Positions 37,698 to 45,430 of a stretch of 64,000 bases of DNA are shown in pieces. The first letter of the stretch is position 1; each line of letters begins with the position of its first letter. Origin of the DNA: Pelagicoccus sp. SDUM812003 (GTDB taxonomy: Bacteria > Verrucomicrobiota > Verrucomicrobiia > Opitutales > Opitutaceae); contig NZ_JARXHY010000006.1 in NCBI RefSeq assembly GCF_031127815.1, positions 62,001 to 126,000 of the forward strand. The letters are read 5' to 3'. The notes beneath the pieces were generated by a model that worked only from the letters and a program-made list of their open reading frames with translations, ran no database searches and was not told where the DNA came from. Made by a program: the position numbers and the translations under genes.

Positions 37698-37719
37698 AAA
37701 CGATTTCGTAGGTGGAGGT

Positions 37720-38325
37720 ATGGCGCGTCCGGTGAAACATTGTCGCGAGAGCTTGCTTGACCAAGCGACTGACCTCTTCTGGGAGAAGGGCTATCGTGGC
37801 GTGTCGATCAAGGACCTGGTCAAGCAGACCGGGGTGCTTGCGGGCAGCATCTACTCCTGTTTTGGAAACAAGGACGGGATCTACACCGAGTGTCTCCACC
37901 ACTACGCGAGCAAGGTGAGCGTTTTCTACGTGCGCGCTGAGCAGGCGGAGGGACCGCTGCAGCAGATCGAGGCCTTGTTTGAGGAGCTGATCAGAGACGT
38001 GATTTCGGATGCTCAGAATCGCGGCTGCTTCGTGGTGAACGGTCTGCTGGAGATCGCCCAGGAGAAGCCGGAGATCCAGAAGGTGCTGCGGGGTTACGTC
38101 AGCTGGTCGGAAGGCTGGATCGAATCCCGGCTGCGCCAGGCCCAGGAGCAGGGGCAGATCGAGCCGGACGTCGATGCCGCTGAGTTGGCGAACCTGTTGT
38201 TTGGAATCGTCTTCGCGGTGCGGGTGAAGACGCGAGCAGGGGAGAGCGAGGAAAAGATCCGTCGCTACGTCGAGCAGATGGTTTCCGCCCTGCTGGGGCC
38301 GGTTCGATGCGATTCGGCGGCCTAG
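37720..38325 (+). CDS. TetR-family regulator next to the SDR gene
   Basis: A 201-residue TetR regulator. The DNA-binding region spans about residues 8-55 (L-L-D-Q-A-T-D-L-F-W-E-K-G-Y, then I-K-D-L-V-K-Q-T-G-V and S-I-Y-S-C-F-G-N-K), with a C-terminal domain resembling the TetR_C group found in short-chain reductase repressors (S-D-A-Q-N-R-G-C-F-V-V-N near 100). A G-rich ribosome-binding sequence (AGGTGGAGGT) directly precedes the ATG. The divergent SDR gene is the likely target, through the TTGAAC-N4-GTTCAA palindrome in the shared upstream region. It ends 57 bp before the convergent metzincin gene. Confidence 0.9.
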   Translation: MARPVKHCRESLLDQATDLFWEKGYRGVSIKDLVKQTGVLAGSIYSCFGNKDGIYTECLHHYASKVSVFYVRAEQAEGPLQQIEALFEELIRDVISDAQNRGCFVVNGLLEIAQEKPEIQKVLRGYVSWSEGWIESRLRQAQEQGQIEPDVDAAELANLLFGIVFAVRVKTRAGESEEKIRRYVEQMVSALLGPVRCDSAA

Positions 38326-38382
38326 CTGCCGAGGATTGGCGGGTATGGGCTGTCGCGGTCAGACGCGGGTCGACGGCGACGA

Positions 38383-41300
38383 TCAGTATTGGTAGGTCCC
38401 GAGTCGAAAGAAGCTTTGTCGAGAGCCAGATTTTTGGGGATCCAGTTCGATGTCTCCATTCCAGTCGGACCAGTTGATCAGGTCGGTGGAGAAAAGGATC
38501 GGTAGCGGACCTTCGACCTCGATCGACGGGGTCAGGCGAAGCTTTCCTTGGTGGTGTTCGAGCGAGAGCCATGCTCCGGAGCTGGGGTCCGCGGGATCGG
38601 TCCCAAGGTGGTATTCGGTGATGTTGGAAAGGCCGTCCTGGTCGAAGTCGTTGGAAAACGGATCCGTCATTTGCTCGATTTCCGCATTCTCGATGGTCTC
38701 GGCCAGCCAGCTCGTGAAGCTATCGTAGGGTTTGATGGTGACCGTCATGGTGTCGGTGGAGCGGTTTCCGAAATGGTCCTCGACGGTCAGCTTCGCGATG
38801 TATTCGCCCTCTCGCAGATAGGGAGTGATCTGGGCGCTCTGGTACTGGCGGCCTCTGATTTCCCAGGTCCATTTCTTGATCGCCCAGTCGTCGCTGGAAT
38901 TCAGACCGTTGAGGAAGGGATATGCCATTGCGTAGCTGTCTCTGAAGAGCACGATATCTTGGCCCGCGTCGGCTATCGGACTTTGGGGGCCGAAGAAGGT
39001 CGGATTGGGGGAGAGCGGGTTCCATGCCTCTTGGTAGTGGTAGTAGGGGGTGCCGGTATTCAGCTCCTGTCCGCTCAACAGGAGCTGTCCGTTGTTCAGC
39101 AGGACGAGTGTGCGCAGGGGCGTCACGGTGAAGTCTGCGACTTCTCCGCGCAGAAGAGCTTGGGGAGAAGTGAGCTGGGCGTCGGAACCGATTTCGCCCA
39201 GGCCGAGGCTGCCGTTGGAGTCCTGTCCGAGCGCCCACAGGCTGCCGTCCTTTTCGAGCCAGAGGGTTTTGCTCGAGGCGACCTTGGCCTGTCGAACCGC
39301 TGCGTCCGTGAGACGCACCAGTTGGTCGCTGCGCGCCAGGTCTCGGTGGAGCCCAAGGGCGGCGCCGTGATTGTTTCCCAATCCCCACAATGATCCGTCC
39401 AGTTTCGTGATCAGGAGACGTCGGTCGAAGTAGTCGATATCCGCGGCGCCGGAGGAGAGGATGCGAATCGGGGCGTTGGGAGGATTCGCTTGCTCGTCGA
39501 CATCGCCTTCTTCGCCCGGGCGCAGGTTTGCTCTGCCCCAGGCCCAGACCGATCCGTCCGTTTTCAGAATCACCGTTTCCTGCCAGCTGGCGCGAACCTT
39601 GGCCACGCCGGATTCGATGACTTTGGTCCAAGCGACGAGCCTTTCGGCGGACTCGTGGCCCAAGTTCTGATACTGGTTGTCGCCGCAGGCCCAGAGGGAA
39701 CCGTCTTTTAGAACCGCGAACAAGCAGGCGTCGCCGACGGTGAAATCCACTGCGCCCGACTCGATGACTTTGGTGAACGGGGTGAGCTTGCTGGAGAAAC
39801 CCGTCCCGAGCTCGCCCTCCTGGTTTGTTCCGGAAACCCAGATCGCTCCAGCGGCGTCGATGGCCATGGTCCGGCCGAACCGTCCCGAGATGCGTTCGAT
39901 GTCGCTCAGGGGGAGTCGGAGGAAAGTCCTGTCGTTGGCGAGAGTGAATCCAATGTTCGACCGATCGACTCGGCCTCCCGTATAGACGTCGCCGTTTTCC
40001 AGCAGAAAGTAGAGGGTTTGGTCGTTTGAATCGAGTGCTCGCAGAGCTGACTTTCGCTGCACGGTGACGCTAGTCTGGCTGGTGTGCGTCAGGCCCTCCG
40101 TGTCCTCCACTTCGAGCGTGACCTCGGTTTTGCCCAAGGGGAAGCGAGCGGAAATGACCTTGCCGACCTCGGTCTGGTCGTTCCAGCTCCACCGCCAGGT
40201 CTTGATGAACTTGTCGTCGGTGGATTGGCTGCCGTCGAGGATGGCTTCGGCGCCGTCGCGTCCAAGAAAGTCCTCCAGCGTCTGAGGCGGTCCGGCCTGG
40301 GCGACGGGAGCCGAGTTCGTCGTGGGGTTGGGAGCCTCCGCCAGGAGTATGGGAATGCCGCTTGGGGCTGCGTCGAACGGGGGATCGCGGTACGGGGAGC
40401 TACTCGTCGTCTTAGCCCATACCGAGCCATCCTCCAAAAGGAAGAGCGTGTAGCTGCCGTCTTGACTGACTTTCAGCGCACCCGAAGGAAAGTGGCTGAT
40501 CGGCGCCAGCACGGGCTGGAGACTTGCGTAGTAGGAATAGTCCGGCGGTTCGTAGGCGTAGCATTTTCCATCTTTGTCTACCATCGCCAGTCGGTTTTCT
40601 GAGGCGGAGAGCGAACGGGGTGAGGGGCCGCTGAGCAGGACCCGGTTCCCTCCCGAGCCGAAGATGTAGGAGCCGAATTCGAGCTCCTCCCATCGATTCG
40701 CTTTTACCCCGATGCTGCCATCCACCGACTCGTAGAAAAACGAGTTTTGGTCCATGGAAAGCAGCCGTTTGACGAAAGGGCCGTCCCAAGCCGAGAACGT
40801 GTATGCGTAGCGCTCGTCGTCGTAGCTTGTTTCCAGCAGTTCGCCCGTTTCTAGCAGGAGGTAAGTCTTGCTATCGGACGTGGCGATATCGGATACCTGC
40901 GATGGGTGGATCGGGATCAAACTGCCTTCAGGCAAGTTCGAGGTGGGGCCGAGTTGGCCGCTGCCATTCCTGCCCATGCCGAGCGCTGAGCCATCGTCCA
41001 TGAGAATCAAGCTGTGGTAGTCTCCGGTGGCGATTTTCTTGGCTCCGGAGGAAACGATTGGGACGAAGCCTTTGCTAAACTGCGCGGCTCCGAGCCCGAG
41101 CTGTCCGTAGCCGTTCGATCCCGCGCCCCAGACGGAACCGTCGTCTTTCAGCACCAAGCAATGGCTGACTCCAGCGGAGACTTGAGCGACCCCTTGGTTG
41201 AAGAGAGGCAGGAGGACGTCCTCGGTGTCCTGGATGAAACTTCTGCCGAAAAGGCCGTAGGTGTTGTAGCCCTGGGCCCAGAGTGAACCATCCTCCTTGA

Positions 41301-43755
41301 TGACGAACATGCGGCCGTCGAAGGTATAGACATCCACCGCTTTGCTGTGGGGAGCGACCACCACGTCGATGGTTTGCGAATCGCTGCGTCCTTCTCCGTC
41401 GGACACGGTCAGAGTGACCGCGTTGGATCCCTGCGGGAGGTCGATCAGTACGCGGGGCTCCTCGCTGGTCCCTCCCTGCCAGCTCCATGCGTAGCTCGTT
41501 ACTTTCCAGTCGTCCGTGGATCGCAACCCGTGGAGCGTGACCGAAGCGATGCCGTCCCTTCCTCGTGCCACGTTATCCGATTCGTGAACTGCGATCGCGG
41601 TGGGGGCGAGATTGGTGAAGGCGTCGTCGCGGGTGCTGGCGGTGATCTGCTCCAAGGGCTGCCTGGTGTGGCTGTTCGAACCGTTTCCGAACTGGCCGTT
41701 GCGATTGTCGCCCCCGGCCCAGACCGATCCGTCGACCAGCAGGGCTACGGTGAAATCCCCATCTGAGGTGATACGCTCGACGCGGCCGGGGATGAGGCTG
41801 ATCAGCTTTCCTTCGGTGGAGATGTTGCCCTTGTAGAGGCTGACGAGATTGGAACCGGTTCCCAGGACCTCGCCCGTCTTCAGCACCACGTAGGTCCCGG
41901 AAGACATCGCTTGAACGGAGCGCACGCCGGAGTCGACGATCTTGTGGAGCCCTGGCACGGCGTCGTTTTGTTGCCCCAGTCCGAGCCTGCCCGAGTTGCC
42001 GTTGCGCCCGGCTGTCCAAGCGCTTCCGTCCGCCATGGTGAATGCCAGGTGGAAGTAGCTCGCCGAAAGGTCGGTCACGCCAGAGTCCACAACTTTTCGA
42101 AAGCGCTGGTGCTCTTCCTCGTCCAGCTCCGGCGAAATGTATTTCGAGAGCTCGCCGCTGATCCAGAGACCGCCGTTCTTGTCCAGAAGAGCGGAGAAGC
42201 CGTTCCCGGCCACGGCCTTGACGGCGCCTGCATCGAAAACCACTTGCAGAGAGGCGGGGTCGTCGCTTTTTGCGAAGCCCAGTTGCCCTCTGGAGTTCCC
42301 GCCGCAGCCCCAAACCTTGCCGTCTTTGGTGACCAGGAGGATGTGGTTCCAGCTGCTGGCGATGGAAACCGCGTCGGCTGCGAGGATTTTGGTGAAGGTG
42401 TCGACCTGGGTCTGGCCTTCGACACCGAGTTGCTGATTTTCATTGCTGCCGATGCCGAACACCGCCCCCTGGGACGTGCGGAAAAGGGTGTGTCCGTAGG
42501 CATCGACGATCTCGACCACATCGTCGAGGGCGATCTTCTGGAAGTCGAGCGACGGGTAAGAGGAGGTGGGAAGACCGAACTGCTTGTTCAGGTCGGATCC
42601 CGCGGCGAGCACGGTCCCGTTTTCCTTGAGGAGGTAGAGCCGATTGGGGCCGGACACGATGTCGGCGACTTCCGAATAGGCGCTGATGGAAAAGGAAATG
42701 GTATCCGTATCCGTCATCCCACTATCGTTGGTGACGGTGAGGGTGACAGTGGTGGCGCCGACGGGCAGCCTCGCCTCCGCCGTCTCGCCGCTCGCCGAAC
42801 CGCCGTTCCAGCTCCAGCGCCAGGAGCTGGGGCGTAGCCATCCCGAGCTGAGCGAGCCGTCGAGGCTCACCGTATGAAAACCGTCATCGTCGCTGTCCTC
42901 GAAATGGGTGCGGGTTTGATTGGTCGCCACGGCGACCGGATGCGTCGGTTTGTAGGAGCGGTAGGCGACGACCTGGCTGGAGATGTTGCGAATGGTGCGG
43001 GCGTTGTCGGCATTCACCTTGCCGGTGGCGGCGCCTCTGTACTCCTTGTTTGGATTCGAGAAGACGTTGATTTGGGCTCCCGGGGCGTAGGCCATCACGG
43101 TGCGCTTGGTCTGGCCTCTCGCGTCGAAGCGGTAGCCGTAGGAGTAGGGGTAGATGCCCCCCTTTTCCGTATTGTCCGGATCGTGTGCCGCTCCGAGGTT
43201 GTGTCCAATCTCATGCTGCAGCACGAGGTCGCTGAGGGCGTATTCGGCGGTGACGATGCCGAAACCCGCGCTTGGGGATCCTGAGGTGTCGTCTAGGATC
43301 CAAGCTATGCCGATGGAGTCCACGCCGTAGGTGTCTCCACGAAACAGATACACGAGGTCGGCGCCCGTTTCGTTGCGCCATTCGTGTACCGCGTCCATGA
43401 CTCCATCGTTCGGCTTGGTCAAGTGCTCGATGTCGACGCCCATGTCCTGCCCATCCTCCCAATAGTCCACCTGCTTGATGCCCACCAGACGGAGCTGGGT
43501 GTTGGTATCGCTACCGGCGAAGGCTTCGTTCGAGCTGACGATGCAGGACCGGGCCAGGGCTTCCACGCCGTCGGCCCCTCCGTAGTCGTTGCTGACTCGC
43601 TCGGTATAGACGATCAGCACGTCGATGGTGCGGGTGGCCGTGGCCGCAGGCAGGGCGGCCACGCTCCCTGGGATGAGCAGCCAGAGCAGCCAGATTCGGA
43701 CGACGCTCGCCCAAGTCCGTCCATGTGGGCGTGTTGCGCGGCTGCTAGCGATCAT
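38383..43755 (-). CDS. Secreted metzincin metalloprotease with PKD and RCC1 propellers
   Basis: About 1790 residues from the ATG at 43755; an ATG 69 bp earlier is possible but has no good signal. The signal peptide is about 20-37. A metzincin catalytic domain follows (about 43-245) with the zinc motif H-E-I-G-H-N-L-G-A-A-H-D (His181, His185, His191, catalytic Glu182) and Met-turn T-V-M-A-Y (Met221). Four PKD-like domains ending in V-T-L-T-V-type strands alternate with three RCC1-like propellers (units with G-S-N-x-x-x-Q-L-G), and a calcium-loop C-terminal module closes it (D-F-D-Q-D-G-L-S-N-I-T-E-Y). There is no prodomain; the upstream overlapping gene encodes a candidate one. Secreted proteolysis is well supported; the targets are unknown. 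Confidence 0.88.
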   Translation of the reverse strand: MIASSRATRPHGRTWASVVRIWLLWLLIPGSVAALPAATATRTIDVLIVYTERVSNDYGGADGVEALARSCIVSSNEAFAGSDTNTQLRLVGIKQVDYWEDGQDMGVDIEHLTKPNDGVMDAVHEWRNETGADLVYLFRGDTYGVDSIGIAWILDDTSGSPSAGFGIVTAEYALSDLVLQHEIGHNLGAAHDPDNTEKGGIYPYSYGYRFDARGQTKRTVMAYAPGAQINVFSNPNKEYRGAATGKVNADNARTIRNISSQVVAYRSYKPTHPVAVATNQTRTHFEDSDDDGFHTVSLDGSLSSGWLRPSSWRWSWNGGSASGETAEARLPVGATTVTLTVTNDSGMTDTDTISFSISAYSEVADIVSGPNRLYLLKENGTVLAAGSDLNKQFGLPTSSYPSLDFQKIALDDVVEIVDAYGHTLFRTSQGAVFGIGSNENQQLGVEGQTQVDTFTKILAADAVSIASSWNHILLVTKDGKVWGCGGNSRGQLGFAKSDDPASLQVVFDAGAVKAVAGNGFSALLDKNGGLWISGELSKYISPELDEEEHQRFRKVVDSGVTDLSASYFHLAFTMADGSAWTAGRNGNSGRLGLGQQNDAVPGLHKIVDSGVRSVQAMSSGTYVVLKTGEVLGTGSNLVSLYKGNISTEGKLISLIPGRVERITSDGDFTVALLVDGSVWAGGDNRNGQFGNGSNSHTRQPLEQITASTRDDAFTNLAPTAIAVHESDNVARGRDGIASVTLHGLRSTDDWKVTSYAWSWQGGTSEEPRVLIDLPQGSNAVTLTVSDGEGRSDSQTIDVVVAPHSKAVDVYTFDGRMFVIKEDGSLWAQGYNTYGLFGRSFIQDTEDVLLPLFNQGVAQVSAGVSHCLVLKDDGSVWGAGSNGYGQLGLGAAQFSKGFVPIVSSGAKKIATGDYHSLILMDDGSALGMGRNGSGQLGPTSNLPEGSLIPIHPSQVSDIATSDSKTYLLLETGELLETSYDDERYAYTFSAWDGPFVKRLLSMDQNSFFYESVDGSIGVKANRWEELEFGSYIFGSGGNRVLLSGPSPRSLSASENRLAMVDKDGKCYAYEPPDYSYYASLQPVLAPISHFPSGALKVSQDGSYTLFLLEDGSVWAKTTSSSPYRDPPFDAAPSGIPILLAEAPNPTTNSAPVAQAGPPQTLEDFLGRDGAEAILDGSQSTDDKFIKTWRWSWNDQTEVGKVISARFPLGKTEVTLEVEDTEGLTHTSQTSVTVQRKSALRALDSNDQTLYFLLENGDVYTGGRVDRSNIGFTLANDRTFLRLPLSDIERISGRFGRTMAIDAAGAIWVSGTNQEGELGTGFSSKLTPFTKVIESGAVDFTVGDACLFAVLKDGSLWACGDNQYQNLGHESAERLVAWTKVIESGVAKVRASWQETVILKTDGSVWAWGRANLRPGEEGDVDEQANPPNAPIRILSSGAADIDYFDRRLLITKLDGSLWGLGNNHGAALGLHRDLARSDQLVRLTDAAVRQAKVASSKTLWLEKDGSLWALGQDSNGSLGLGEIGSDAQLTSPQALLRGEVADFTVTPLRTLVLLNNGQLLLSGQELNTGTPYYHYQEAWNPLSPNPTFFGPQSPIADAGQDIVLFRDSYAMAYPFLNGLNSSDDWAIKKWTWEIRGRQYQSAQITPYLREGEYIAKLTVEDHFGNRSTDTMTVTIKPYDSFTSWLAETIENAEIEQMTDPFSNDFDQDGLSNITEYHLGTDPADPSSGAWLSLEHHQGKLRLTPSIEVEGPLPILFSTDLINWSDWNGDIELDPQKSGSRQSFFRLGTYQY

Positions 43756-44368
43756 GGGCGCAAGCGGCGCAGGGTTTGAGCTGTTGCAGGTCCACCTTTT
43801 CGAACAGCTGTCTGCCGGAGGCATGGTTTCGGATTTCCCACGAGATCCCTTGCTCAGGCAGACGGATAACGCCTGCGACGCTATCGCGAACGTAGCTGAG
43901 AATGGCTTGGGATGAATCGCTACCGATAACGGCGCCCGAGAAGGTGCCTTTCTCTGGGCCTGATGATTCGATCAAGCGCAGTCGCAAGGCGTGGCGGGAT
44001 CCGTCGGGAAGGGTGGTCGAGAGGGTGAAAGAGGTCTGCGCGTCCCATTTCGAGGGGGCGGGATCGATCGAGACCAGCCATTTGCCCAGCTGGTGCGGGT
44101 GTCGCGGGTCCACCTCCAAGCGCTCAGGGTCGAGGCTGAGGGCTAGGTCTGTCTCGTAGCTGGTCGAAGGCTCGCTCCGAGCAGCCTCGACAACCGACGG
44201 TTGGGGGCGTTCCTGCGTCGCTTCGGCCGGGACCGCTTCCGCCGTTTCCGGAGGACTGGGCGCGGTCATTTCCCTCTGAGCCATGGTCCCGTCCGGCCAA
44301 TTGGCCAGTACCAAGAGGAGGGCCATCAGAGCCGAAAACAGAGCGAGGTATTTGGTGCGGGGTTTCAC
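43745..44368 (-). CDS. Exported propeptide-like protein coupled to the metzincin
   Basis: A 207-residue protein from a GTG start with a membrane-targeting N terminus (about 7-23 hydrophobic), a Pro/Glu/Ala-rich linker (about 30-70) and a beta-rich domain (about 75-195). The G-[ST]-x-I-G-S-D, S-V-A-G-V-I-R-L-P and S-W-E-I-R-N strand pattern is typical of propeptides that precede reprolysin-like domains in bacterial proteases. It ends in P-C-A-A-C-A-H-D-R, whose cysteines (200, 203) could act as a cysteine switch on the zinc. The stop overlaps the protease start by 11 bp in another frame. I infer an inhibitory or folding prodomain supplied as a separate polypeptide; a frameshifted single gene is the alternative. 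Confidence 0.6.
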   Translation of the reverse strand: MKPRTKYLALFSALMALLLVLANWPDGTMAQREMTAPSPPETAEAVPAEATQERPQPSVVEAARSEPSTSYETDLALSLDPERLEVDPRHPHQLGKWLVSIDPAPSKWDAQTSFTLSTTLPDGSRHALRLRLIESSGPEKGTFSGAVIGSDSSQAILSYVRDSVAGVIRLPEQGISWEIRNHASGRQLFEKVDLQQLKPCAACAHDR

Positions 44369-44687
44369 GGACAGGTGTTCGGGCTAAGGATAATGGTCGA
44401 TGTCGCGCGATCAAGCTTTCTTAAGCAATACTACTGAACGTGTCCGAGGAAGCGTCTCGCCTTGATGCCTCGCTTCGGTCTCTCTGAGCTCGGCGGAGCC
44501 GAGGGCTTGCCTCGGGATGGCGAGACGGGGGCGAAAATATGCGCTCGGCCGCTCGGGGGGCGAAACGGAATAGCTGCGCCAGGGAGGTCAGTGTATCTAA
44601 AGTTAGGATACGATCGACCGCTCGATCGAAAGCGCTTCCGCTGGAAGACGCCAGGGGCGCTGAGGCTGGCCGCTGGGCCGGTGGCCG
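44369..44687. other. Gene-free region of 319 bp
   Basis: Contains no credible open reading frame. A 7-bp inverted repeat CGATCGA / TCGATCG (44611-44628) is visible without a T run. The segment adjoining the propeptide gene (44369-44440) is relatively A+T-rich and should hold its minus-strand promoter; no confident boxes were found. Confidence 0.5.
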
Positions 44688-45329
44688 CTACTTCATCCAG
44701 TTCAGCGAAACGCCGCTACCTTTGGCTTTCTTTTTGGGCTTCGGGAGAACGCTTTCGATGTATTGGATCAGCTCGCCGCGTCCGGCCGCGGTTTTCGAGG
44801 AGCAGGGCAGCATGGGTGGGATGGGAAACTCCAGGGCTTCCAGCGTTTCCTCGTAGATGGCGAGGTTTCGCTGCCAGGCGTCCTTGGAAAGGGTGTCGGT
44901 CTTGGTGAAGACGAGCGAATAAGGCTTTTCGCGTTCGTTGAGCCAGTTGATGAACGCAAGGTCGATCTCGGTGGGCTCGAAGCGCGAGTCGACCAGAGTG
45001 AGGATCAGCTTCAGGTTCGGGCGCTCGGTGAGGTAGTCGCCTGCGGCGAGGTTGAAGCTCTGCTCCTCGCCTTTGCCCACTTTGGCGAAACCGTAGCCGG
45101 GCAGGTCGACCAGGTTCCAGTTCCCGTTCATGGTGAAGAAGTTGATGAGCTTGGTCTTGCCTGGGACCTTGGAGACTTTCGCCAGATCCTTCTGCTTGGT
45201 TAGGGTATTGACCAGAGAGGATTTGCCCACGTTCGAGCGACCGATGAAGGCCACTTCCGGCAGCTTCGAAGGCGGGCAGGAGGCGAGGTCCTTGGCGCTG
45301 GTCAGGAAACGGGCGGCGATGGTCTTCAT
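44688..45329 (-). CDS. engB: Ribosome biogenesis GTPase EngB (YsxC/YihA)
   Basis: A 213-residue TRAFAC GTPase. Motifs are in order: G1 G-R-S-N-V-G-K-S-S, G2 region with K-T-K-L-I-N-F-F, G3 D-L-P-G-Y-G, G4 F-T-K-T-D and G5 C-S-S-K-T. These, and the conserved P-G-Y-G-F-A-K-V, identify EngB, which helps assemble the large ribosomal subunit in the cytoplasm. The start at M-K-T-I-A-A-R-F (45329) matches family N termini better than one 36 bp upstream. A lysine-rich tail follows the GTPase fold. It is divergent from the 5-oxoprolinase gene, with about 100 bp between the starts. Confidence 0.95.
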   Translation of the reverse strand: MKTIAARFLTSAKDLASCPPSKLPEVAFIGRSNVGKSSLVNTLTKQKDLAKVSKVPGKTKLINFFTMNGNWNLVDLPGYGFAKVGKGEEQSFNLAAGDYLTERPNLKLILTLVDSRFEPTEIDLAFINWLNEREKPYSLVFTKTDTLSKDAWQRNLAIYEETLEALEFPIPPMLPCSSKTAAGRGELIQYIESVLPKPKKKAKGSGVSLNWMK

Positions 45330-45430
45330 GGAAAAGGAAAAGACATGAGGCGGGAGGAGAGTCAAAGGGAAAGGCGGTTGAGGGATTTCGCTCTTTCCAC
45401 AGGCTCGAGGATGTCTTTGCCTTGGGAGCT

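Noticed and set aside
43745-43824. A sequencing frameshift joining the propeptide-like gene and the metzincin
   Set aside because: It cannot be excluded, but the protease frame has its own convincing signal peptide right after its ATG, which a frameshifted single protein would not need.
44611-44628. A terminator for engB at the CGATCGA / TCGATCG repeat
   Set aside because: It has a short stem with no T run on the minus strand and a position 60 bp past the stop. The evidence is insufficient.
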